Below are positions 1-6,454 of a stretch of DNA of 12,166 nt, one piece after another. The DNA comes from DUVY01 sp036562755. Lineage in GTDB: Bacteria; Bacillota; Clostridia; Christensenellales; DUVY01. Below the pieces are notes generated by a model. The model was given only the letters and a program-made list of their open reading frames with translations, was not told the DNA's origin and ran no database searches. The stretch is from the NCBI GenBank assembly GCA_036562755.1, contig DATCJN010000003.1, positions 1 to 12,166 on the forward strand, read 5' to 3'. The translations under genes were made by a program, and so were the position numbers. Position 1 is the first letter of the stretch. Each line of letters starts with the position of its first letter.

Positions 1-1
1 A

Positions 2-655
2 AACACCGACGAGCTTAACATAATGATTAAAACGGCTCAAGAAAACAACGCCTTACTTGCGGAGGCGCTTTGGACGGCTTTTTTGCCCGCAGTTCAGAAA
101 GCTAAAGAATTAGTCGATAGCGGCGCTATAGGCAAGGTAAAGCATATAGACAGCCGTTTTTGCATATATATTCCAAAATCGTTTTCCAGGCTATACGATA
201 CATACGGCGGCGGCGCGCTATTGGACGTAGGCATTTATACATTGTTTATGGCAAAATTGATTTTGGGCGGTTTTGGGCAGATTAGGGCGTCGTTAAAACG
301 CGACAAAAACGGCGTAGATTTGACAGATGATATCCATATAAAATCAAACGGCGCCACGGCGCATCTATCAAGCAGTATCAGAAAAAAGCTATTAGTCATA
401 AAGACAAAAATAACAGGCGAAAAAGGAAAGATAATTTTGCCCTTTTTTATAGGCGCCAGCAAAGTTATCTTAAAAACCCAAGGCAAAAAGCAGGTATTTT
501 CATATCCGAATAAATATATAGGCTACGAATACGAGATTGAATATTTTGAAAACCTGCACAAAACCGGTCAAAAACAAAGCCCTGTTTTTGACTTGCAAGA
601 CTCCTATGAACTATTAGAAACCATGCAAAAGATTTTAAACCAGCAAAAAATTTAG
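2..655 (+). CDS. Gfo/Idh/MocA-family oxidoreductase, 3' part (5' end outside window)
   Basis: This is the C-terminal part of an NAD(P)-dependent sugar or inositol dehydrogenase-like protein. The frame is open back to base 2, so the ATG at base 23 is probably an internal methionine and the nucleotide-binding Rossmann half lies upstream of the window. About 217 residues are visible. The first part matches the family's helix that begins the C-terminal domain (residues ELNIMIKTAQENN) and is followed by EALWTAFLP and a GAIGKVKHIDSRF segment. The typical GGGALLDVGIY motif comes next; in this family it sits in the substrate-binding alpha/beta domain and precedes the central beta-sheet. Substrate cannot be read from this part. 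Expected full length is about 320-330 residues. The following small gene starts 31 bases after the stop and no terminator lies between them, so cotranscription is possible. The family call is confident; the reaction is unknown. Confidence 0.85.
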   Translation, partial: NTDELNIMIKTAQENNALLAEALWTAFLPAVQKAKELVDSGAIGKVKHIDSRFCIYIPKSFSRLYDTYGGGALLDVGIYTLFMAKLILGGFGQIRASLKRDKNGVDLTDDIHIKSNGATAHLSSSIRKKLLVIKTKITGEKGKIILPFFIGASKVILKTQGKKQVFSYPNKYIGYEYEIEYFENLHKTGQKQSPVFDLQDSYELLETMQKILNQQKI

Positions 656-686
656 GTCAAAAAAAATAAATTATTAAGGATAAAAA

Positions 687-917
687 ATGGAAGAAAAAGA
701 AGTTAAAGAAGTTGAAGAAGTTGAAGAAGAACAAATACCCCAAGAAAAAAAAGAAGACTACTCCTCTATGGGAATGGCTCTTGGCATGTGTTTTGGCGCA
801 GCTTTAGGTGCAGCATTTGGAGCGATTTTTGACAACATTTCAGGTTTTCTCACAATGGGCTTGTGCTTAGGGCTTTTAGTTGGAATGACTATAGGTTCTT
901 ATATAAAAAAAGGCTAA
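687..917 (+). CDS. Small membrane protein with charged N-terminus and two glycine zippers
   Basis: A 76-residue protein that I do not recognise as a named family. Residues 1-24 are almost all Glu, Lys and Val and look cytoplasmic. Residues 29-49 and 54-72 are two hydrophobic stretches. Each carries a perfect GxxxGxxxGxxxG ladder: Gly33, 37, 41, 45 in the first and Gly58, 62, 66, 70 in the second. Such ladders are known as glycine zippers and support tight helix packing in membranes, so a helical hairpin or an oligomer is a reasonable inference. There is no signal peptidase site. AAGGA at 676-680 is six bases before the ATG, which supports this start. The next gene begins four bases after the stop, with its SD inside the last codons here, so the two are probably cotranslated. 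Function is unknown. Confidence 0.75.
   Translation: MEEKEVKEVEEVEEEQIPQEKKEDYSSMGMALGMCFGAALGAAFGAIFDNISGFLTMGLCLGLLVGMTIGSYIKKG
699..725 (+). repeat. Three 9-bp direct repeats inside the small membrane protein gene
   Basis: Three consecutive units of GAAGTTRAA encode Glu-Val-Lys, Glu-Val-Glu and Glu-Val-Glu. The repeat is in frame, so gain or loss of a unit would only lengthen or shorten the charged N-terminal arm by three residues. Confidence 0.7.
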
Positions 918-921
918 TAAT

Positions 922-1230
922 ATGTCTAGCTTTTACCAAAGAGTTTACGAAGCGGTCAAGAAAATTCCCAAAGGCAAAGTCTGCACTTATGGCGCTATAG
1001 CGCTGATGGCGGGTAATCCTCGCGCAAGCAGGGTTGTAGGATACGCGCTTCACCATAACCCCGATCCCGAGCATATTCCATGCCACCGCGTAGTAAACAG
1101 ATATGGGAGGCTTGCTCCCGGTTTTGTCTTTGGCGGCCCTGAAGTCCAAAAAAAGCTGTTAGAGAGCGAAGGCGTAAAAGTAAGCGAGGACGGATACGTC
1201 GATTTAAGCATCTATATGGATTGGATTTGA
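922..1230 (+). CDS. MGMT-family alkylguanine-DNA alkyltransferase-like protein, single domain
   Basis: A 102-residue protein equivalent to the DNA-binding/active-site domain of Ogt/Ada methyltransferases, without the N-terminal domain that full-length enzymes (about 160-180 residues) carry. Residues 5-30 form the conserved start (VYEAVKKIPKGKVCTYGAIA). The ASRVVGYAL segment at 35-43 holds the conserved arginine that helps flip the damaged base. The active-site motif IPCHRVV is at 52-58 with the acceptor cysteine at Cys54. The C-terminal LLESEGV and VDLSIYMDW pieces are typical of alkyltransferase-like (ATL) proteins. ATL proteins usually have Trp at the cysteine position and only flag damage for excision repair. 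Here the cysteine is present, so direct alkyl transfer is possible but not shown. The SD is AAAAGG just before the preceding stop, eight bases from the ATG. Confidence 0.88.
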   Translation: MSSFYQRVYEAVKKIPKGKVCTYGAIALMAGNPRASRVVGYALHHNPDPEHIPCHRVVNRYGRLAPGFVFGGPEVQKKLLESEGVKVSEDGYVDLSIYMDWI

Positions 1231-1241
1231 TACCTATTTTA

Positions 1242-1270
1242 TTGTCAGCATAGGCTTTTGATGCTATACT
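1242..1270 (+). promoter_or_regulatory. Housekeeping-type promoter for the SDR gene and probably the run to obg
   Basis: TTGTCA at 1242-1247 and TATACT at 1265-1270 are separated by exactly 17 bases, each matching five of six consensus positions. Transcription would start near 1277, giving a leader of about 33 bases with AGGG (1301-1304) five bases before the ATG at 1310. A 5-bp dyad AGCAT-N9-ATGCT (1247-1265) lies between the two boxes and might be an operator, though it is short. Confidence 0.65.
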
Positions 1271-1309
1271 TTAAATGTTTTTATTATTTTATATTATTAC
1301 AGGGTTATT

Positions 1310-2293
1310 ATGATACTTATTACGGGCGCCAGAGGGCATATAGGCAATGTCCTAATTTACGAATTATCCAAGATATATCCAAAAGAACAGTTAAGAATAT
1401 TAGTCAGAAGCGAAAAAGGTATCGACTATATTAAAGATTTGGTTTCCGAGATAGTAATAGGCGATATAAACAATTACGCAGACGCGGATAAGGCGGTTGC
1501 GGGCTGCGAGTATGTTTTTCATACCGCTGCTATAATCACGCTTGGCAAAAAAATAACTCCCGAGCTTTATCAGACCAATGTAGTGGGAACCAGAAACATT
1601 ATAGACGCTTGCATTAAGCACGGCGTAAAAAGGTTGATTTACACCAACAGCGTGGAAGCGCTCAAAACCCCCAAAAAAGGCAAAATCACCGAAGAACTTG
1701 AAAAAGATATCAACAACGTAAAAGGCGCTTACGCCAAGACAAAAGTCTTAGCTAACCTTGAAATAGAAAAAGGCAGGCAGCAGGGGCTAGACATAATAAG
1801 CGTTTATCCTTCGGCGGTAATCGGCCCTAGGGATTACAGAGGCTCTTATTCTAGAAAAATTATTTCATATTACAAATCCAAATTCTTTTTGAAGTTTTAT
1901 TTTAAGGGCAGCTATAACTTCGTGGACGTGCGCGACGTCGCTATCGCTATGATTAACGCCATGCATTCGCCCTATAAAAACCAAGACTATATCCTAGCCA
2001 ACCAAAAGAAAGATATTAAAGAAATCTCAAAACTTATAGGCCAATGCTCAAACAGCAAGGGCGTTTATTTAAGGCTGCCTTTATTTTTGATATATTCTTT
2101 TGCCTTTTTGGCAAACTGGGCGCTTAAAGCGGTCGGCAGAACCAGCGCCTTTAATCCTTACAGTATTTCGATTTTGAGACGGAATTGCGATTTTGATATA
2201 CAAAAAGCGGTTAAAGAATTAAATTTCAATCCAAGAGAATTAGACCAAACTATACAAGATACTATTAATTGGCTGAACAATAACAAAGTATAA
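1310..2293 (+). CDS. Extended SDR: NAD-dependent epimerase/dehydratase or DFR-like reductase
   Basis: A 327-residue cytoplasmic short-chain dehydrogenase of the extended type. The dinucleotide-binding motif TGARGHIG is at residues 5-12, Asp52 in GDI and HTAA at 71-74 follow the usual pattern, and Ser114 with Tyr141-x3-Lys145 (YAKTK) supply the catalytic triad. PSAVIGPRD at 167-175 and the FVDVRDVA segment are characteristic of the DFR/sugar-epimerase branch, the closest general description being dihydroflavonol-reductase-like or hopanoid-type sugar epimerase-like. The substrate cannot be determined. The C-terminal part contains a hydrophobic stretch (LFLIYSFAFLANWAL) that is likely part of the substrate lobe, since this family is soluble. 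It is the first gene after the promoter at 1242 and ends 48 bases before nth. Confidence 0.87.
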   Translation: MILITGARGHIGNVLIYELSKIYPKEQLRILVRSEKGIDYIKDLVSEIVIGDINNYADADKAVAGCEYVFHTAAIITLGKKITPELYQTNVVGTRNIIDACIKHGVKRLIYTNSVEALKTPKKGKITEELEKDINNVKGAYAKTKVLANLEIEKGRQQGLDIISVYPSAVIGPRDYRGSYSRKIISYYKSKFFLKFYFKGSYNFVDVRDVAIAMINAMHSPYKNQDYILANQKKDIKEISKLIGQCSNSKGVYLRLPLFLIYSFAFLANWALKAVGRTSAFNPYSISILRRNCDFDIQKAVKELNFNPRELDQTIQDTINWLNNNKV

Positions 2294-2298
2294 AAATA

Positions 2299-2327
2299 TT
2301 TGCAATACGCTCAAGATATGATAGAAT
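2299..2327 (+). promoter_or_regulatory. Possible promoter for nth (extended -10)
   Basis: TTGCAA at 2299-2304, a 17-base spacer, and TGATAGAAT ending at 2327 form a candidate promoter with an extended -10. It would start RNA near 2334, eight bases before the ATG at 2342. None of the possible nth starts has a good Shine-Dalgarno sequence. The DNA is AT-rich, so a chance match cannot be excluded. Confidence 0.35.
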
Positions 2328-2341
2328 TAAAAGAACCAAAA

Positions 2342-2986
2342 ATGAAGGACGCTGCGCGAATAATAGAAAAACTAAAGAACTGTTACGGCGCGCCCACCAC
2401 GGCGCTAAATTATAACAACGAATTTGAATTATTGGTAGCCGTAACCTTGAGCGCGCAGTGCACCGACGAGCGCGTCAACAAAATTACGCCTGCGGTGTTC
2501 AGAGAATACGGCACGCCCGAAAAAATGGCCAACGCCGACATAGAACATCTAAAAAGACTCATATTTTCGTGCGGTTTTTATAACGCAAAAGCCAAAAATT
2601 TAATAAGCGCGGCCAAAGACATAGTCTCAAGATTTGGCGGCAAAGTCCCTAAAACTCAAGAGGAACTAATGACTCTTGCGGGAGTAGGCAGAAAGACCGC
2701 CAATGTCGTATATGCGGTAGCTTTCGGCGGTCAGGCGATGCCCGTGGATACCCACGTATTTAGGGTGTCTCACAGAATAGGCTTATCAAAAGCTACCACG
2801 CCCGAAGGAACGGAAAAAGATTTAGTCAATTTAATAGATAATGACCAGTTAACGCTATCTCACCATTTATTAATAACGCACGGCAGGAGGACATGCACAG
2901 CCAAAAAGCCCAAGTGCGAAGAATGCTGTATAAAGGAGTTGTGTGGATATTATGAACAAAATTTTGTCCAAAAGACAACTGGCTGA
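2342..2986 (+). CDS. nth: Endonuclease III (DNA glycosylase/AP lyase)
   Basis: Removes oxidised pyrimidines from DNA and cuts the abasic site (base excision repair). The protein is 214 residues from this start, close to E. coli Nth (211), and the start aligns with the E. coli N-terminus. The frame stays open upstream, so TTG at 2300 (228 residues) and ATG at 2318 are alternatives; none has a good SD. LLVAVTLSAQCTD (30-42) is the conserved helix, the helix-hairpin-helix LAGVGRKTA (112-120) contains the catalytic Lys118, and VDTH supplies the catalytic Asp136. The C-terminal [4Fe-4S] site is complete: Cys185-x6-Cys192-x2-Cys195-x5-Cys201. The end overlaps the start of nfnA by 35 bases, which suggests translational coupling. 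Identification is very secure; the exact start is not. Confidence 0.95.
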   Translation: MKDAARIIEKLKNCYGAPTTALNYNNEFELLVAVTLSAQCTDERVNKITPAVFREYGTPEKMANADIEHLKRLIFSCGFYNAKAKNLISAAKDIVSRFGGKVPKTQEELMTLAGVGRKTANVVYAVAFGGQAMPVDTHVFRVSHRIGLSKATTPEGTEKDLVNLIDNDQLTLSHHLLITHGRRTCTAKKPKCEECCIKELCGYYEQNFVQKTTG

Positions 2987-3782
2987 AAACATTATAGAAT
3001 TTGTCTTTGACGCGCCCAAGGTTGTCAAACACGCAAAACCCGGGCAATTTATTATCTTGCGCGTGGACGAAAAGGGCGAGAGAGTGCCTTTTTCTATTTG
3101 CGATACCGATAAACAGAACGGGACATTGACGCTGTTAATTCAAGTTTTGGGCGGCTCAACCTTAAAGCTTTCCAAACTCAACGCAGGCGACAGCGTAAGC
3201 GACATAGTCGGGCCTTTGGGAACGCCTTCGCACCTGGATGTCTATTCCAATCCTATACTAATAGGCGGGGGTATTGGCTGCGCTGACGTTTATCCTCAAG
3301 CCAAGATGTTTAAATCTTTAGGCAAGCCTTGCGACGTTATCATAGGCGCGCGCAATAAGGATTTGGTTTTATACGAACAGGAATTTAAAAGCGTCGCTAA
3401 AAACTTATACATAACCACGGACGACGGCAGTTACGGCAAAAAAGGTTTTGTTACCGATGTCCTAAAAGAGTTGATAGAGCAGGGCAATAATTACGACTTG
3501 GCGTTCGCGGTTGGCCCCGTTCCCATGATGAAAGCCGTATGCGAGTTGACCAAGACATATAATCTAAAAACAATCATCAGTATGAACGCCTTAATGGTGG
3601 ACGGCACGGGTATGTGCGGCTGCTGCAGAGTAACGGTAGGCGGTCAGATTAAATACGCGTGCGTGGACGGACCTGAATTTGACGGGCACTTGGTGGATTG
3701 GAACGAAGCCATAAACCGTTCTAGAACATACAAAAATTACGAATACGACCATTTATGCCGTTTAACAGGCGAAAAAAGATAG
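2952..3782 (+). CDS. nfnA: NfnA: FAD/[2Fe-2S] subunit of NADH-dependent ferredoxin:NADP+ oxidoreductase
   Basis: Small subunit of the electron-bifurcating Nfn transhydrogenase, which in anaerobes couples NADH, NADPH and ferredoxin pools. It is 276 residues and resembles PyrK and sulfide dehydrogenase beta subunits. The FAD-binding barrel comes first, with PGQFIILR at 30-37 and ERVPFSI at 43-49. An NAD-binding domain follows, with PILIGGGIGCAD at 101-112 and AVGPVPMMKAV at 186-196. The C-terminal iron-sulfur segment VDGTGMCGCCRV (216-227) plus Cys237 fits the family's Asp plus three Cys [2Fe-2S] ligands. The ATG at 2952 matches the usual family N-terminus. A GTG at 2943 would add three residues and lies four bases after GGAG (2935-2938), whereas 2952 is 13 bases away, so the start is not settled. 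nfnB follows 17 bases downstream. Confidence 0.9.
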   Translation: MNKILSKRQLAENIIEFVFDAPKVVKHAKPGQFIILRVDEKGERVPFSICDTDKQNGTLTLLIQVLGGSTLKLSKLNAGDSVSDIVGPLGTPSHLDVYSNPILIGGGIGCADVYPQAKMFKSLGKPCDVIIGARNKDLVLYEQEFKSVAKNLYITTDDGSYGKKGFVTDVLKELIEQGNNYDLAFAVGPVPMMKAVCELTKTYNLKTIISMNALMVDGTGMCGCCRVTVGGQIKYACVDGPEFDGHLVDWNEAINRSRTYKNYEYDHLCRLTGEKR

Positions 3783-3799
3783 GCGAGGGGTAAGCAAAA

Positions 3800-5191
3800 A
3801 TGGTAAAACGCGAACGACAAAAACAAAGAGAAAGAGATCCGAAAGAACGGATTAAGACATTTGAAGAAGTTAGCTTTGCATTTGACGACCAAACAGCCGT
3901 ATTAGAAGCCGAAAGATGCTTGCAGTGCAAAAACGCGCCTTGCATCAAAGGCTGTCCCGTCAATATAAATATACCCGCCTTTATAAAGCAATTGACCTTA
4001 GGAGACCAAAAAGGCGCGATAGATATAATAAAACAGACCAACAATTTGCCCGGCGTTTGCGGCAGGGTTTGTCCGCAAGAAGAGCAATGCGAGAAAAACT
4101 GCTTGCGTAAAAAGGTTGACGGACAAGCCGTTGCAATCGGCGCTTTGGAGCGATATACCGCCGATTACGCCCTGGAGCATTTTGACGATGTTCCCCAAGT
4201 TCCTAAAGAAAAAATCGGCAAGGTGGCTGTAATAGGCGCCGGCCCTGCGGGATTAACCGCTGCGGCGGACTTGGCGATGGGCGGAGCCGAAGTTACCATA
4301 TACGAAGCGTTTCACAAGGCCGGCGGCGTGCTGATTTACGGCATTCCGGAATTCAGACTGCCCAAAGTCTTGGTTCAAAAAGAGATAGACAAGGTTTTGA
4401 GCATGGGCGTAAAACTAGAGCTCAATACCGTAGTGGGCAAGACCATAACAATGGAAGAAATACTCCAAGAATACGACGCCGTGTTTATCGGAAGCGGCGC
4501 GGGACTTCCCAAGTTTATGGGCATAGAAGGCGAAAACCTAAACGGCGTGTTCTCCGCAAACGAATATCTAACTAGAGTAAACCTAATGAAAGCCTACGAT
4601 GCCGAATACGATACGCCTGTTTGGCGGGGCAATAAAGTCGTGGTGCTTGGCGGCGGCAACGTCGCGATGGACGCGGCAAGAACGGCTTTAAGGTTGGGCG
4701 CGCAAGAGGTATATATTGTTTATCGCCGCTCAAGAGAGGAGATGCCTTGCAGGGTAGAAGAAGCCGAACACGCGCTGGAAGAAGGCGTCAAGTTTGAGCT
4801 GTTGTCCCAGCCTATAAAGATTTTGGGACAAGACGGCAAGGTAACAGCTATTGAATGCTTAAAATGCGAGCTGACCGAACCGGACGAATCGGGCAGAAGA
4901 CGCCCCGTAGAAATTCCGGGCAGCAATTACATAATAGAATGCGACACCGTAATAGTAGCCATAGGCACTAGCCCCAATCCGCTTTTGACCAACAGCTTTA
5001 AGGATTTAAAGACCGCAAATAAGGGAACATTAATAGTCGATGAAAACAATATGACGACTGTTGAGAATGTTTATGCTGGAGGCGACGCGGTTACGGGCGC
5101 GGCCACGGTAATTTTGGCTATGGGCGCAGGTAAAAAAGCCGCGGCGCAAATTTTACAAAAACTAAAAGAAAAAGCAGGCAAAACAGAGTAA
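3800..5191 (+). CDS. nfnB: NfnB: NADPH-binding subunit of Nfn (GltD/GltA-like FAD, two-cluster protein)
   Basis: Large subunit of the Nfn complex; 463 residues, the usual family length. Older annotation calls such proteins homotetrameric NADPH-glutamate synthase, but adjacency to nfnA and absence of a glutamate synthase large subunit favour Nfn. The N-terminal iron-sulfur domain has Cys40-x2-Cys43-x4-Cys48-x3-Cys52 and Cys87-x3-Cys91-x5-Cys97-x3-Cys101, matching the two-cluster domain shared with GltD. The FAD-binding VIGAGPAG is at 144-151 and the NADPH-binding VLGGGNVAMD at 282-291, followed by VYRRSREEMP. The C-terminal YAGGDAVTGAATVILAMGAG segment closes the FAD site. GAGGGG at 3785-3790 is nine bases before the ATG. 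The gene ends two bases before obg, so it is very likely in one transcript with it. Confidence 0.92.
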   Translation: MVKRERQKQRERDPKERIKTFEEVSFAFDDQTAVLEAERCLQCKNAPCIKGCPVNINIPAFIKQLTLGDQKGAIDIIKQTNNLPGVCGRVCPQEEQCEKNCLRKKVDGQAVAIGALERYTADYALEHFDDVPQVPKEKIGKVAVIGAGPAGLTAAADLAMGGAEVTIYEAFHKAGGVLIYGIPEFRLPKVLVQKEIDKVLSMGVKLELNTVVGKTITMEEILQEYDAVFIGSGAGLPKFMGIEGENLNGVFSANEYLTRVNLMKAYDAEYDTPVWRGNKVVVLGGGNVAMDAARTALRLGAQEVYIVYRRSREEMPCRVEEAEHALEEGVKFELLSQPIKILGQDGKVTAIECLKCELTEPDESGRRRPVEIPGSNYIIECDTVIVAIGTSPNPLLTNSFKDLKTANKGTLIVDENNMTTVENVYAGGDAVTGAATVILAMGAGKKAAAQILQKLKEKAGKTE

Positions 5192-5193
5192 CT

Positions 5194-6453
5194 ATGTTTA
5201 TAGACCGAGCGACAATTTCGATAAAAGCAGGCAATGGGGGAGACGGAAAGGTCTCCTTCTTTACCGCGCGCTTTTTCCCCAACGGCGGCCCTAACGGCGG
5301 CGACGGCGGAAAAGGCGGCGATATAGTATTTGTCGCGGACAAAAATATAAACACCCTTTTGGATTTTAAATATAACAGATTCTACCGAGCCGAAGACGGT
5401 CAAAGGGGCGAAACCAATAACAAAACGGGTAAAAGCGGCCAGGACTTAATAATCAAAGTGCCTATGGGCACGGTTATTAAAAACCAGGCGGGCAAGGTGG
5501 TGGCCGACCTTGTTTACGACGGACAAAGAGTAACACTATTAAAAGGCGGCCGCGGCGGCAAGGGCAACGCAAAATTTGCTTCAGCTCGACGCCAGGCGCC
5601 CAGATTTGCCCAAAGCGGAGAAAAAACCAAAGAATATAAGGTTACTTTAGAATTAAAACTAATAGCCGACGTAGGCATAATAGGCTATCCAAACGTGGGC
5701 AAATCCACGCTTTTGTCAGTAATATCCCAAGCCAAACCCAAGATAGCGGACTATCCTTTTACCACTTTGAGCCCCTCTTTAGGCGTGGTAAAATATCAAG
5801 ACTATTCTTTCGTAGCCGCCGATATTCCCGGCATTATTGAAGGCGCGGCGGAAGGCGCGGGACTGGGACATCAGTTTTTAAGGCATATAGAAAGAACGAG
5901 GCTTTTGCTTCACGTAATAGATATTTCCGAATATGAGGGCAGAAGCGCGATAGAGGATTATAACATAGTAAATAAAGAATTAAAAAATTTCCTTGAAAGA
6001 TTGGCCCAGTTGCCCCAGATAGTCGCGCTGAACAAAGCGGACCTCTTGCAAGACGAGTCCAAGGTCGAGGAGTTCAAAAAAGCTACCAATGTCCAAGACG
6101 TTGTCTTAATTTCGGCTGCGACCAGGCAGGGCATAGACAAGCTCTTAGCTTTGACCGCCCAAAAACTCAAAGAACTCCCTATTCCCGATATTCAATTTGA
6201 GCCCGAGACAGTTTTGGACGATTTAGAGGACAACACATATAATATAGAAGTTTTGGAAAAAGGCTACTTTGCTATAACAGGCAGAATGATAGAAAATATC
6301 GCCCGCAACGTGGTGTTAAGCGATACCGACTCTTTGGCGTATTTCCAAAACTCGTTAAAAAAGCTGGGTATATATCAAGCCCTAAAAGAAAAAGGTATCC
6401 AAGAGGGCGACACCGTTTTGATTTTGGATACCGAGTTCGAGTGGTATGATTAA
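5194..6453 (+). CDS. obg: Obg-family GTPase with C-terminal OCT domain
   Basis: Essential GTPase acting in 50S ribosomal subunit assembly and stress response. It is 419 residues with the three-domain Firmicutes layout: a glycine-rich Obg fold (1-157, including GGPNGGDGGKGGD and GGRGGKGNAKF), a G domain and an OCT domain (about 348-417, ending EGDTVLILDTEFEW). G1 is GYPNVGKST (164-172), switch I DYPFTTLSP, G3 DIPG (210-213), G4 NKAD (280-283) and G5 SAA (307-309), all intact. A small oddity is KVSFFTARFFP near residue 20, where many homologues have an RREK-type stretch. No strong SD precedes the ATG; it follows the nfnB stop by two bases, so translational coupling is likely. Its stop is one base from the stop of the oppositely oriented neighbour, and no terminator hairpin is visible. 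Confidence 0.97.
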   Translation: MFIDRATISIKAGNGGDGKVSFFTARFFPNGGPNGGDGGKGGDIVFVADKNINTLLDFKYNRFYRAEDGQRGETNNKTGKSGQDLIIKVPMGTVIKNQAGKVVADLVYDGQRVTLLKGGRGGKGNAKFASARRQAPRFAQSGEKTKEYKVTLELKLIADVGIIGYPNVGKSTLLSVISQAKPKIADYPFTTLSPSLGVVKYQDYSFVAADIPGIIEGAAEGAGLGHQFLRHIERTRLLLHVIDISEYEGRSAIEDYNIVNKELKNFLERLAQLPQIVALNKADLLQDESKVEEFKKATNVQDVVLISAATRQGIDKLLALTAQKLKELPIPDIQFEPETVLDDLEDNTYNIEVLEKGYFAITGRMIENIARNVVLSDTDSLAYFQNSLKKLGIYQALKEKGIQEGDTVLILDTEFEWYD

Positions 6454-6454
6454 T

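Noticed and set aside
3916..4110. Second plus-strand frame inside nfnB
   Set aside because: It overlaps the conserved Cys motifs of NfnB in another frame and has Arg-rich, low-complexity content without a ribosome binding site.
3800..5191. Glutamate synthase small subunit (gltD) as the identity of nfnB
   Set aside because: No glutamate synthase large subunit is adjacent, and nfnA lies directly upstream, so the Nfn complex is the better reading.
5194..5340. GGCGGC-rich stretch at the start of obg as a DNA repeat
   Set aside because: It encodes the conserved glycine-rich loops of the Obg domain and is explained by protein sequence.
5071..5403. Long minus-strand open frames across the nfnB-obg junction
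   Set aside because: They lie opposite the glycine-rich start of Obg and the end of NfnB, show no recognisable domain, and are shadows of GGC-rich coding DNA.
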